Below, one piece after another: positions 25,042 to 40,000 of a stretch of 64,000 bases of DNA. Source of the stretch: Rotaria sp. Silwood1 (taxonomy: Eukaryota; Rotifera; Eurotatoria; Philodinida; Philodinidae). A model generated the notes under the pieces. The model was not told the DNA's origin. It searched no databases and saw nothing but the letters and a program-made list of their open reading frames with translations. Position 1 is the first letter of the stretch. Every line of letters begins with the position of its first letter. The DNA is taken from NCBI GenBank assembly GCA_905250075.1, contig CAJNOP010000015.1:202610-266609 (forward strand). The letters are read 5' to 3'. The position numbers were made by a program, and so were the translations under genes.

Positions 25042-28000
25042 GTAAGAAATAATCATATAAAATTTATTATTATTATTTCTAACCAATACACATTGCTCTA
25101 CCTACTGCACGCTAATGCTTTTTTTTTGTTGGACAGACAGTATTCATTTATATTACGAAATTAAAAAAAAAAGAGTACATCGTCTTTTTCTTTATTTTTT
25201 ATTTTTTGCTTCATATATTTATTATTTTGAATGCATTGCTTCGCATCTGCTTTGTGAATGCTCTTTTACCGTCGATGAAAATAATACAAGGCAAATAAAT
25301 ACTTCATTGCACGTATTTATGGTCTTGATCTTCTTTCGTTAGCTTATTAACAATAGAATAGATCTATAATAGAGAGCCCTTGAGATCAATAAAAAGCAAC
25401 ATATCTTTCCCTTTTTTTTTGTCTTTGTATTGTCAACAAATGTTGTTTGTCCGCCTACAGACTCGTACTTATACGAATGTCGACCGCCATTTTTTTTTTC
25501 CTTCTTCTTTTACATTAGTAACAAGCAAGCAAGAAAGGAAGAAAGATAACAGAACATTTTCTCCATATCCGTCTTGATTCTATTGTCGCCATCGTCATCT
25601 GTGCCAAGATTTATACTTGTTTGTATAACGTCCTAGCTAAGAAAACGAACGGCTGATGGAAGAAAATAAGACGATAAAACAGAAAAGAAGTTGCTCGATG
25701 TCTATCCGTTCCATCTTCTAGCCGTTTATTCTCTGTACATAAGCATGATAAAAAATGGTTGGAAATATATGTAGATGATGTACACATCGTCTCATGGATC
25801 ATGATTGATTCTAGAAAATAACATAACATATTTAGGAAAAGAGAAGGAAAAAAAAGATAGAAAAGGAAATATATTCTCATTGGAAAGAAGAAAAAAGGAA
25901 AAAAAGAAGCGAAGGAACATATCCGAGCTGTACAACATCGTATCAGTCGATTTTGGTTCTTTGTCTCTGTGAGAAGTGGTCATTATTTTTTTCATGTCGC
26001 TATTATACAAATTATGCATCTAGGATCTACTTCTACACCGGCATCACGTGTTCAAATGAGGACAGTTACAAGTCGAATTACAAGTAGCGGTGGTACTGGC
26101 GATACCAGTAGAGGTAGGCAGTTTTTTCAACAAGAAACATATCAACCCATGTCATCGATTTTATCTATTCATCGTCCTTTTTTCTTTCTTATTTTTTTTG
26201 TGGGTCTTTGTACTGATGGTTACTCAAATAGAACTAAACCTGTTTTTTATTCTAAATATACATGCATTTGTCTTAGTTTGTTGCTTGATGCTCGCTTTCA
26301 GCACTACTGATGATGTACTCTCTTGTCTATGATCTATGAATGACAAACAAAGAAAACCTTTCTATTCAACAAATATTGTTGAATACTGTCTTATCGCAAT
26401 GCCATACATATACACCCCGACACTATACTAGTAAATAATAACAATATATAAGTCTCTGTATATCTTCATAAAAAGGCGTCGACAATAATAGGAACACGTT
26501 GTCCAATTTATTGGTTAAAATGTCCCCGTCTCCACCTTCATCACATAAAAGACAAAATCAAACTGCACAACAATCACTCATCAATACACATTCATTGAAG
26601 CAACCATCATCATTGATTTCTTCAAACAATACTAATAAACGATATCGTCCTTCACAAAGTCTATCATTAACACGTACAAATAATTTTCAACATGTTCGAC
26701 AATATCCTATGAAATTAGAAATCTTTAAGCCTTCAAGTACAAATAATCGAGAATATGAAAAACAAACTACCATAATACGAAATTATGACTATGAAATTCA
26801 AAATCGACAACGTTCATCATCAGAAAATAAAAAACAACAATATAAAAATGATTTTAATATGGAACAAGAATATTTACGTTGTTTAAATGATGTAAAAAAT
26901 GAATATGAAAATTTACAACGAGAAAAAAAATCTTTTGATAATCGAAAAAATAAAACTACATATGAAACAACAAAACAATATGAAAATGTTGAAAAAACTT
27001 ATCATCATCATCATCATCATCAACCAAGATCAATAAATAAAATTCAAAATAATATTTCAAATCAAACAAAAACTAATAATACTTGTCAACGTTCATTATC
27101 TGAAACTTTACTTCATAAAAATTTCAAACCAATAATCAAAACAGATATAACATTAAGTGATGAAAATTTAAAAGCAATGGAATATTGTCTTCAACATCAA
27201 CAACGTTTAATAAAACCTATTCATATTCATTCATCAACAAATTTTATTCCAGGTGAAAGAAGTATTAAATATGTTCATACGGAACGTTCACCTGTTGAAG
27301 TTATTCTACCAAAACCTCAAATCACAAAAACACATGAAGAACATACGTCAGCAATAGTTAAAGATATTCGAAATACAAATCGTGGAACAATGACAACTAT
27401 TCATCAAAAACCACGATCACGATCTATTGAAGGTGAACGTGAATTACGTATTTTTCAAAAACCAATTGAAACATTACCTATTGAACAATTGTCAACAAAT
27501 GTTATTAAATCAAAAACAAGTGATCATTTGCATACATTCAATTTGAGTAATACATTAACACGTCAACGTACACTTTCGGGTGAATATAAATTTCGTAGAA
27601 TACCCGAACCAATGCAAACAAATTTATATAATCAACAAGTTAATTTATTATTTCCTAAATCAACACATCATTCATCAACAATAGTTAAACAAAATCGTAT
27701 ACCTAAATCAAGTATTGTTCTTGATAATATACAAACAAAATTAAAAGGTGAACATGAATTACGTTTAGTTGATAAACCAATACAAGCAGGTCCAACTAAT
27801 AGTGTAGAATTAGTTGTACCAAAATCTATAACAAAAATACCTGAACATACAACAACAATTGTTACGGAACAACAACCACATAGACGTGTTTTACAAGTAA
27901 CTGGTAGTGGAAAAAAACAAATAAGTGAACATGAAACAAAATATTTTCATGATACTGTTCGTATTGAAGAAGAAATTGAAGTTAAATTACCAAAAACAAA

Positions 28001-31000
28001 ACTTGAACAAGTTGAACATTCAGCAACAATTATTAAACATAATCGGGGTAAAGCACCTATTATTGAAATTGATACAACACAAAAAAAAATTGAAGGTGAA
28101 CATTTAATAAAAATTTTAAACGAACCAATTGAAACAACACCTGATACAATGCAATTATTAGTTAAAAAACCTAAATTATCAGCTGAACATACTACAACAA
28201 TGATCAAAGAACAACATAAGCAACAGCAGCAAATATTAACAACTGATCGAACACAACGAATACCTGGTAAAAATGTTTTTTTTTAAACGAACTTTTTCTT
28301 TCTAACTATTATCTTATTGATTAGCTGAACATCAAACAAGATATCATGATCGACCTATTGAATCATATGAGAAAATGGACGTTTCATTTTCTCAACAACA
28401 ACCTATGCATAGAAAACCATTTATTTATGATGATCGTCGTAATGAAATACTTCATCAACATTCTTTAACTCTAATTGATAATTCAAATTACAAAACTGAT
28501 AAAGGAACTGAATTAATATCATCAAAACAACCAAAAGGACGGTTTGTTGATCATTATAAATCGGCTAATGACCATAATGAAAGGTTTGTTTCATCAACCA
28601 TTAATGAAGAAGAAACAATTAGTGAACATAAAATAACATATCTTAAACAAACACATCCTAAATATGGACCTGTTGAATTAGTTGTCGATCGACCAACAAT
28701 ATTACCAAGTGTATCAAAATTAATAGCTGATATTCCAGCATTACCACAAATAACATCAATAAAATCAACAGAAATTCTTTCATCAGAAAATAATTCAATA
28801 GAATTCAATAGTAATACTTATAAATCCTATGAACAATATGATGAAATGGAAATTATTGATGAAAAACCATTTATACACGATAGTTCAAAAATATTAATAA
28901 CTAATATTCAACCATCAAAACCTACTCCATATCTACAACAACCAATTGAAGATTCTAGTACAAGTTTAACTATGGAATTAAATCGAAATCAACAAATAGA
29001 ACCATTTGAATTAATTATACCACGTATTGATATGGAATCATCAACAAGTACAATACTAGCTGATGTATCACCAGTAATTGCTGGTTTACATGCTAAAATT
29101 GATATACCATCAAATATTGAAAAATTAACATCAAGTTATATATTTGAACAAACAAAACCGTTAAATAATGAAATTGAATTAATTATGCCTAAACCAAAAC
29201 ATATTGAAACAAGTACATCAACAATGATAGCTGATGTACAAGCTAAACTTGAAACAAAAGATATACGTCCAAATGAAATTCAACCTGAAACATCAACAAC
29301 AACATATTATTTTGATAAAACAATTGATACGATTATACCAGAACCTATTGAATTACGTATGAAACAACCAATTATAGGTGATAGTTCAACAACAGTTATT
29401 GCTAAAGTTGCATCACCTTTAGATACAAAACCAATTCAACTACATACGAATACCTATCGACCATTAGAACATAGTTTATCAACTATGCCATATGAAACAA
29501 TATTTCAACAAAATCAATCATCCAATATTGAGTCTATTCTTTCGCGTCCACAAACCCAAGAGAGTACATCTATCACATTAACTGATATTCAACCAACATT
29601 TAATACATCACAAAAATATATTATTGTAGCACCACCCCTTGAAAATCCTTTAGAATCGAGTAGTCAAATGATTTTAGAAGAAAATAATATAGAAACAGAA
29701 ACAGTAGAATTAAATTCATATCAACAATCGAGTTCACATACACCTTTGGCTAAATTAGATGATACATCGAGAGAAAACGAAGTAATGTATGTTTTAGGTT
29801 TTGATAATCAACAACAACAACAACAATATGCTCCATCAACAATTCTTGCTAATTTAAATAAACCAGTGGAATTCGTCTTTAATATTGAAAATGATAATAC
29901 ATCAGAAATATCTCAACAATATCGACAAGATTATAGTACAAGAATGGTAACAAGTGGTATGGATCGAATTACTAATGGTGCAACATCAAATACAGGTAAA
30001 TTATTGTTAGTAGATATGAAGAAAAAAAAGAATTCACGATACAGAATCGTTCATCACTATCATTCTATTCTCATATTTTCTTCTGATTAATGGTTGAATA
30101 TAAAAAATGTTAAGTCTAAAGAAATATTTAATTAATATCTGAAAGACGAAAAAGATAAATAAACTACTATTCATTTCCAAAGATAATATATCAAATTTTT
30201 TTTCGAATAACTTTTGATCAGAACATCATAGAGACCTGCGATTTTCACCATTCAAAAGACAAGACCTGACCGTTTCAAATTTGATTGGTCACTTATTGAA
30301 TTAATCAATGTTCAATAGATTTCAATGACATTCTCTCTTGAATGATGAGAACCCGCAGGTCTCCGTCATGTTCCAATCTAAAGTTATTGAAAAAACAGTT
30401 AAGTAGATTATATTTGGAAAAGTATAGTAGACAGACACTTGTGATGAATTTGTCCTATATACACAGACACATTAGATGTTGATTTATCCTCTATCAGTTA
30501 TAGGGCACATTACAGTGGCATTTTTCTTTCTACGTGCTTGCATACTATATATATTAGTTTGTTCCTTTTTTGTTTGCGTGCCATACTTATATATAAATAT
30601 ACATTGGTTATCAATAGTATGTAACAAGCTCTATTTGCAGTTTTTTGTCTACTAGCACAAGCGTTAGAAAGAAACCAAATAGCGACTCAAATAGAGAAAA
30701 TTGTGTCGAAAAGGAACATAAGAAAATAAGGACTATCATCAGATTCTTAAAGACAGGCACTCCAGATAACCAAAAGGCCTTGTTTGTCAATACCTAGAAG
30801 GGTTAAATATAACTTTATTTAGATTATATAGAACGACAGAACAAATAATTCTTTACAATATCAGATGTCTCTGAGTTCTCTGTTGAGATACGACAATATT
30901 ACGAAAGCTCCTTACGTTGTTTTTTTCCCGATTTTCTATAGAAATATCATTTTTTGATCTCCTTCAATCAAATTGCTCTATCTCAGTCAAAATACGTCGT

Positions 31001-34000
31001 AGAAAATTCGGCGATGTCTTATTTTTTTAGAGAATGGTTTACTCGATCGTTCTATGTAGTTTGAACAAAATTATATTTACGTTCTCTAGATATTGAAAAA
31101 ATAGAGTTTTGTTTGAGTTACTATCTGAGCCTTTTGTAACGCTTACGACAGAAGAAAAAAATTTCAAAATAAACTTTATTGAATAATTTTGCTACTCACC
31201 GGATATACATATATATGTTCTTCTCTTTTTCTGTGTCTTCTTTCAATAAAATTGAACTCACGTTCGCAAAACTAACAAAAAATTGATAGCATTCGTTAGA
31301 GATGTGTGAAACCAAGTTTTTTTTGGTTGCATATAATTTATAAGATATCTTGATTAAAATCATAGCACATTTAACTTTAATCTATATGGTACCAGTAGTT
31401 TTCTTCTGGTGGTCACGGTAAGCCGAACTGGAACACTAATGTTGATTCTGCATGTCCCTAGTCCTAATCCGTGTAATATAATAAATGTCCTTCTCGAATC
31501 ATCTTTACAGACAAAACTTACAGTAATACATATTGTTCCAAATGGAAATTGATGGATCATTCTAGCTTATTTATTAGTTTAGTCATTAGTAAAGAAATGT
31601 TTGTTATATTAAAAATCAAATGAGCTGTTCACATTTTATTCTTTAAAAATGAAATAATCGACTCAGTATTATTAACGTAATTCATTGGCATCATGAAACC
31701 ATAATTAATGTATTTTATGATCAATAGGATATCTAATAGGTGAAATTAATTCGGTCTTTAAAACAAACGAATTCTACTTAGAAAATAACTAATACTATCG
31801 ATGAATTATAACACTCTTAGAAATATTAGGTCCTTGGATTGTAGTTTCACTGATGACACTTCTTACGATTGAGAACACATGGTTCTGTCAATTATTTATG
31901 ATAGTTGTACTCAGCTTTGATTGTTCTATCTAGAACAACTATTAGATTCTATCGATTTTAAAGAAAAAAGTCTTAGTATTGATCGGAATTTTTGAGTCTC
32001 ACACAAAATTCCAACAATTTCGTAACTTGTTTTTCTTAAATATATATAGAACTCAGAGACTAGCATAGAGTAGCGTATTACAAATATTGATGAAGACTTG
32101 TAGTTCTCAATATCAAAAAGATATTGTCTTTAGGTATGGATGCACTAATTTCTAAAACTTTCACTCAACAATAATGTATCTCTCTGCTTTTGACAATCCA
32201 CAGATTCATGTCTATTGTTCATATCAACTGTAATGAACGTTGAATGCTTTTGTTTGATTTCTTTCAATATGAAAAAGATGATACAGATTTAATTTAATTT
32301 TATCTTCGATCTATTCCAAAACGACTCCTTTTTCTTGATTCGGTAGCATCTAATAGTAGCTTTTGATAGAGCTGACCTATTGAAACGCAGCACAACTGTT
32401 ACACACACTTGGTAGGCTAGTTGATTCTCAATGGTAAAGTATGTCATCTTTAAAACTATCATCCAGTAACTGTTGCATCCTCTATACTTGATTAACATGT
32501 GGTACATCAAGAGCTGTCAGCATAGTGTACGAAAAAAGTCAATATAACGATAATATTTAAACTAGGAGAAGGTCAAAGAAAACTTCTGTTTCCATTGCAA
32601 CCTTTATCATCCACGTAGAGTTCTTTCGTTTCAAAAACAGCATAAATTCACATATTTGGTAATAGGCTTCCAATTAATTATAAAATAAGTTCAATGCAAT
32701 AGAAAAAAAGTGTGTTGATCTTATTCTTTCGTCAAGAAATAGCTATGGGAAGGAAATCATGATGTCTCATAAAGTTTGATCAAAGATTTGCGTGATCAAG
32801 AAATCCAGATATGTAATTGATTTCTCGATCAAGTGTTCTAAAGTAGTCTTTGTTGCACTGAGAAATCAAGTATATAACGCCAAGAAACCAATGACAGAGT
32901 CGGATTTCTCGACCACAAAAACCTTCAATCAAACTTAATAAAGAATCATTTATTTTGAAAAATAGCTTCGTAATTTCAGAAGAAAGCACAAATGACTCAA
33001 ATTCTTGTAGAACTTTTATTTGCACCATAGACCCTAAGAATCATTAGAATATGAGCTTAAACAGGAGATTAGCAGTTAGAAAAGTTCCGACCTTAGTCGA
33101 CTAGTCCCTTTTTAATGGCTAAAATATTAAAAGTTAATTTGCTTTTAAATTTGATAGACGAGCGGTGTGCGGAACTAGAACTGAACCAAAATGAACTTGG
33201 ACCAGCAGATCTCTATCATACACTAATCATTTTCTTACTAAATCAACTAAACGGATCAATTTATAGACATTTTGAGGAACAAGTTTTATTCTATGCTTTG
33301 CACTCACAAACAGATCGGCGAGAATATTTATCATACAAAATAAGTCAGGATTTTTAGGTCACTTTCTAATGTGTATTCCTTATACGGATATGTTTAATTC
33401 TTTACCCGCCACCACGATTCCAGAAAAGTCATTGAAAAAAAGAACTTCATAAAAAGAGTATCAGCCTGTCTAATATGATAATCATGTGGCTTTATCCATG
33501 GAATGTTCATATCTTTATGTATAGCCATTTGATTTGTCCAATGACTGCGCACTAGTGAAAGAGGATTTAACGACGTATTAAGTCTGAATTTTTTTCTCTT
33601 GATCAGATTATTAAGTGAGCAAAAGCAACATCAATCTCATGCCATTTTAGTAAAAAAAAAGCGAACCGAGAAAAGCTAATCTCAAAAGAATGCATATGTT
33701 GTTAAATAAGTATCTACTTTGCTTAACAAATATTAATCTTGTTCTTGATTGTTTTTTAATAATATTAATATCTGATATAATTCAAATATTTGCATTAGAA
33801 ATTGTACCAACTCAATTTAAACCAATTGAATTTATTGTATCAGGTGGTTTAACTGGATATAATAATGCAGTTGAACAATATACAACTGGTGATGATGGTA
33901 GTTATACAACAACAACAACGACAACAAAACGAATAATAACATCATCAGATAAACCAGGATATGAAACAATAAATCGATCAGTTGTACGTGGTATAAGACC

Positions 34001-37000
34001 ATTTGATCAAGTTGATTTAGTTTTACAACCTGATACTTCAATATCATCAACATCATCTAAAATTTTAACAACAAGTGTTGGTTTAGATTCAAATCATGCG
34101 CCATATTTTGTTCTTTCATTACGCGATCAAACAGCAAAAGAAGGTGAATCTGTTCTTTTTGAAGTTATTGTCTCTGGTAAATATAAAAAAAATTTAATGA
34201 TTTGATTCCTTTTGAAAAAAAAAATTCTATTTTATTTAAAGCTCAACCATCAGCTGAAATTGTTTGGGATAAAGATGGTGCATTAATTGGAGATGATTCA
34301 GCATTTCGTATTGATTATTATGGTGATGGTCGTGCAACACTTTATATACCTGAAGCATTTTTGGATGATCAAGGTTATTATACATGTACAGCAACCAATT
34401 CATTGGGTACATGTCGTACAACAGCACGTCTTACAATGGATTGTAAGTATAAATGAAAGCTTTCTTTTTGTTTTTTATTCTCAATTTGTAATAAATCATT
34501 TTGTTTTATTTAGCAGCTGCTGGTATATCACCAAAACGTCGTCCTTTAACTGATTCATCAATGGTTTATTATGAACAAGGACCAACACAAGTCATAAGAT
34601 CCTATCAAGTTTATTCACAACCATCAACAACAATAACAGAAGTTACAGAACAAACACAAGTTTATGAAATACCAGGTCAACAACAACAACAGCAAAATCA
34701 AATAACATATACAATTGAAGGAACACAACCAAAATTTCAACCAGTTTCATTTCTAGTTTCAACTAGTGAAGAAAATCAACAACCAACAACAAGAACAAGA
34801 ATTACAACTGATGAAGAAAATCAATCAATAACATTTAGTCCATATCAAAATTTTATTAGTCAATTGCGTACTCGACCTAATCAAGGTGTTTTACCATCGT
34901 ATGGAGATGAAACTAGAACAACAACAACTACTACTGTATACTCTCAACAACAACAACAACAACAACCACGTAGTAGTGGTCTTATTGCAACTGTGGCTAA
35001 ACAACCAGGTCCAGCAATTACTCAATATCAACAATCCTATTCTCAAGAACTTGAGGATATGCAAACAGAATCAGAAACATCAATGGTTCGTGCTATTCGT
35101 TCAACACAACAACAACCTACTTCAACTTCATATATTTCTACACGACCTACCTTTACAAAAGTATGTTAATAACTTAATATAAAACTATAAATTGAATATT
35201 ATATTTTTATTCTATAGAATTTACATTAGGTTTATAGAGAATCATCTTCAAGAACTCTAGGAAAAACTGTTTTTTTTTTTCGAAATTTCAACTTGAAATT
35301 TTGCATAGAGACAAGCATGAACAAGAATAGTTTAATTTCACAATTAGAAACGTTCACTCGTTAGACTGTTCTCCAACATTTCATAGGTTTTCTCACAATT
35401 TGAATGGCTAAAATATATTTGTGAGTGTTCTAAGCAATGCAGTTTTTGACTTTTGGGAGGATAAAATTCATATTCAAGATGTCAACAATGATGAATAGTA
35501 ATGCATTACTTTGTCATGGTCAAAATACAAAAATGAAAAGCAACAAGGCTAACAAAAAAAAACAACGCTAGTAAAGAAAAAAAAAATTTTGTTCGAGATG
35601 CAGACATAAAGAAGACAGATCGTTTCCCCTAGGGACGTATTTTCCTTGGAAGAAAAACTTATTTATCAGTTAATGCATTTTGTATCAGTATAATGAGAGT
35701 AAGAAACAGATGTGAATTCTAAATTTTTATCTCAAAAGGGTTGTACTGATAGCAATTTTTTCATTTTCTTTCATTTAGCCTTTGGAACCTATCAATGCAC
35801 TTGAAGGTGGAACTATACAAATAACGGTACATTTAACTTCTGTTGGTCCTCATCAAACACGACCACAGATTCAATGGTATCATCATGCTCAACCCATTGT
35901 ATCAGATGATATACATTATCGTATCATTGAAGGATATGAAACATCAACATTAGAAATAATTAATATTACAAAAGGTGATAGTGGTCAAGTATGGTGTGTT
36001 GCTAATACTCCAGCTGGATCAGCAACAACAACATGTACTATTAATGTTGAAGGTAAAAAGAAAAAAAAACATAGAAAATGACTTGAATTTACATCTTTTT
36101 TGATTCAATTATTTTATTTTCTTATAAAACAGATAAACTTGCTGAATATTAGTTTATGACTAGCTAGCAGAGCCTATCGGACTCGAATTCGATTGTATTT
36201 GAGATCAATCCAATAGGCTCTACTAGTTAAGGCCAAGGTTTGAACATAGTACTTTTACAGTAACAATCGAAATTAGAATAAAACAGATCAGCTTCGATCA
36301 TTAGAAATAATCTTTTATAGATTCATACTAAAAATTAAATACTAATCTCGATTTTGAAATAATTTCGCAATATTGACTTTTGTCTATCTTTTTAACATAA
36401 TAGAAAATCCTGTTCGCACTTATCATCATATAATACCATCACAACAAGTCGTGCCACAAGAAACAACTTATGGTGTTCAATCGACTCATTTAACTCATGC
36501 ACAAATTCCTCTTCATCATCAACAACCAGAACAAAGAGTACCAACTGAATTTTATAGCACACAAACAATAACTCAACAAGAAGTCTCCCCCCAAACGTTT
36601 ACTACACAATCATATATTTCTTTTCCATCTAAACAAATACCTTCTGAACCATATGTTACACAACAATCTTCTATTCAAGTACAACAAGTACCAACTCATC
36701 CTGTAACTCCTCAACAACAGCCACCAATATCACCTCAACCATCTGTTCCTCAAGCTCCGGCACTCTTACCTAATTTTAGTATTCGACCCGCTTATTCGGA
36801 TCAACAAATTAAAATATTAAATAATGGTTTACAAGATCAACCATTATATCCGGGAGGTGAAACTGTTTTTGAATGTCAATTTAGTGGACAACCTGAAAAA
36901 ATACAATGGTTTCATAATGAAGTTGAAATTATTTATAATCCTCAACAAGTATATAATAGGTAAGAGATAAGACATTTACTATAGTTTTGAAAATTTATTT

Positions 37001-40000
37001 AAAAAACTCGCTGAACCTTTTTCTAAACTAAATATAAACTCAATCATGTCTGATTTTAGAGTTTATCATATAACTAATATAGCAAATGGAACAACTCGAC
37101 TTATTATACGATCAACATTAGAGGAAGATGTTGGAACATATTCAGTTAAACTTACTGGACCAAATAGAGAAGAAACATCAAGTGCAAAACTTATATCAGC
37201 TTGTAAAATTTTATTTATTTTTAATTGAAAAATAAAACTTGATTAATATGCCTTTTTTTTGTCTATTTTTTATTAGTACAATTTCAAAATATACAAAAGA
37301 AAAAAGTTGAACAAACACAACGAAAAGCACTTGTTCAAGAAATTGAAGAAAAACAAGTAAAACGTATGCGACCATCACAACCAATATTACATCGTGGTAG
37401 TTTTCCATCATATGGTACCAGTGATGATGATGTCTTCTATGATACGGTAAGGAAAAAAAACTATGAATGCAATCTCTCTGGGATTAAAATGTAAAGCAGG
37501 ATTATTGATATCAAGACATTCTGTAACATATGTTTTAGTTTAAGATATCCAACGTTCTCATATGTTCGTGATGTAAGATGTTATGGTTAATATGTTGTAC
37601 TGAGTTGGAAAGGGCATCAAACACATGTATCATAAATTCAATCTTCTTTCGTAATAATCCTACGCGGAGCTTCAATGCCGAGGATAATGAAGAAATTATC
37701 TGAACAGTAACGTGCCATTTTAGTCTATAAGGAAGTCTTTGCATGAATAAAAAAGGCATAAAAGAGTTCGCGTCTATGGTTTCCTAAAACCGAGTTATGT
37801 CTGTTTCACTGAAGTTTAAATCCATTTTAAGGTATTCACTGGATAATCAAAGAATAGAATTTCGACTTCCAGTTTTGTCCATAGATAGTATTGATTTTCT
37901 AAGTAAACTCAATTTTTGCTACATTTCTGTGGGAAGCGACTATTTTCTTGGAAATTCAGTATCGTGAAAAACGAATATTCGTTTCGGCTAAAACTTCAAG
38001 AATATTTAAAGGACCGTTAGAACTACCTATACGCTGAGTTTTAGTTCCAAAATTCAGCGATATAATCATAATTCAGCGAGAGATGTCCATGGGTACGAAT
38101 TCGTTTAAATTTTTTATAGTCATACCGAGACCTTCTTACGGATTCACTATGAATTCAAACGGCGAACCAAGGTCGAGGTAGTTTTCTCATAAATCTATCA
38201 CACGCTATGATGCACTAAGGCTTTGCTAATGAGTAAAATCCGTTCAATTAACAAATCGCTTTTGACTAGAGACTATGTAAAAGCATATGAGCCAAGAGTA
38301 TCATGAAAAAAGGTCGTATCTTTAACTCATTACTCTGGAGATAATACACTTTTATAGTTTTTTAAGTGAACATTACGGCCCAAAAAAATTAGTTTTCACA
38401 TTTCGACTTAAAACTTTACATAAAGACACTAAATCTGTCAGTTTAAATGAGTGATATGAAAGACATATTATATCTTACGCTAGGAACAGCAACAAGATCT
38501 AACATATTCACAAAGCCTATTCTCATTACGGACTGCTTCTATACAAAATTTCACCTCAAAATTCGAAAATAAGTTTGTCTAAATCATAGAATTAATTTCA
38601 AATGTGAGCTATTACTGCAGGAATAAGCTAAAGGCAGGAGCTGTTTTCATGGTATTCCTAGCTCACTTATGTTTGAATAATGCGCATAGTTTCGATCCAA
38701 AAGCAATTTATCATTTAAAGGAATTTTCTCCAAACGTGTCTGTCACTTCATAAATCGACAAGGTCGCAAACAAAATTTTTCAATACTTAACATATGAAAC
38801 TTTCTTGAAGGGTTTTTTTCGAAGATTTTTGCATATTTTTTCTTTGTTTAGTAACTAATGTACTTTTCAAAATCATCAGATTCTAAAATACATTGTTCAT
38901 AGTTTGATCACATTGATAATTACTACTAATTGATGAATTTTACACATAGCATATATTATGAATTAAAGCTTAATTGAATTAAAATAATATAGAACGATAT
39001 TTTCTGAATAAGCAATAGATTTCTATAGATCTGAATATTTGCCAAAAAATATTTCTTGTTATTATATCCGTCAATTAAAAGACAATGTTTCATAATTCTA
39101 ATCTAACATTTACATATCTCTTATTCTGATAGGCTAAAAATAAGTTTCACAAATTTTTTCTTAAAAAATATTAATTTGTTTTTCTTCATAAAGACTCAAC
39201 GTACTGCTGCTTCACATCGACAACCAACAGTACCAACAATTAAAACTCCTTTAAAAGATACAATTGTAAAAGAAGGTCAACCAATTCACATTACATGTCA
39301 AATTCAAGGTTTTCCCAAATCTGAGGTTTGATTATCAAATTTATTTTTAAACTTTAAAAACCAATTCATTATCTAATCTAGCTTTTCTGGTTTAAAAATA
39401 ATGTTCCATTACCATTATCAGCACGACATAAAATTGCTTATGATGCTGGCAGTGGTACAATAACATTACGTATTCATGATTCGCGACCAGAAGATAGTGG
39501 CATTTATACAGTCGTATGTTTTTATTTGATATAATGTTGGTTGTTTTGTTTAGTTATAAATTTAGATTGCAAAAAATCCTCAAGGTCATGTACAAACAAG
39601 TGCTCATATTGATATTCAAGAAACACCTGCTATTGATGAAACATCTTATGTTCAACCCGATGCATTTAAATATATTGAAAAACAACCAGTAGCATCTCGT
39701 CCACAAAAACCACGACGAGAATCGGATACAACAAATTTACAACAAAAACCAGCAAAAATTCTTCGAACACCATTAAGTACATCGGTTGTTGAAGGTACTG
39801 TTGCACAATTTACTTGTCAAGTTGAAGGAAATCCTAAACCAAAAGTAATATAATTATAATAATAATATTTTTTATATTGGTTTTTTTTTGTTTTTATCTT
39901 TAAGATTGCTTGGTTAAAAGATAATAAACCTTTAATGGCTGGAACACGTTTTACAACATATTTTGATCAAACAACAAAAACAGCTGTTTTACGTATAACC

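Larger units (their letters stand above)
29996..33798 (+). other. Intron 9 of the kettin-like gene (3.8 kb)
   Basis: The longest intron of the window, with donor GTAAAT at 29996 and acceptor GCATTAG ending at 33798. The carried G plus AA gives GAA. It contains the 134-bp inverted-repeat element at 30230-30363 and one copy of a dispersed repeat (30912-31075). Two 80-residue-class ORFs (33115-33357 + and 32780-33028 -) lie near its 3' end without recognised domains. Muscle-gene first-half introns often hold enhancers, but no specific site can be supported. Confidence 0.65.

Noticed and set aside
25115..26019. Several ORFs on both strands between Ig4 and exon 7
   Set aside because: They lie in intron 6 (25042-26023), whose splice sites and phase are consistent; compositions are F/S/R-rich noise.
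27001..27021. CAT-repeat microsatellite as a separate repeat feature
   Set aside because: It is translated as a short histidine run within exon 8; noted there and not called separately.
27925..28107. Overlapping + strand ORF inside exon 8
   Set aside because: Frame-shifted K/L/N-rich shadow of the real reading frame, which splices correctly at both ends.
26499..28286. Treating the long ORF as its own gene starting near 26499
   Set aside because: No ATG at that point (TTG), a good acceptor precedes it at 26475, and the carried G from exon 7 completes the first codon, so it is an internal exon.
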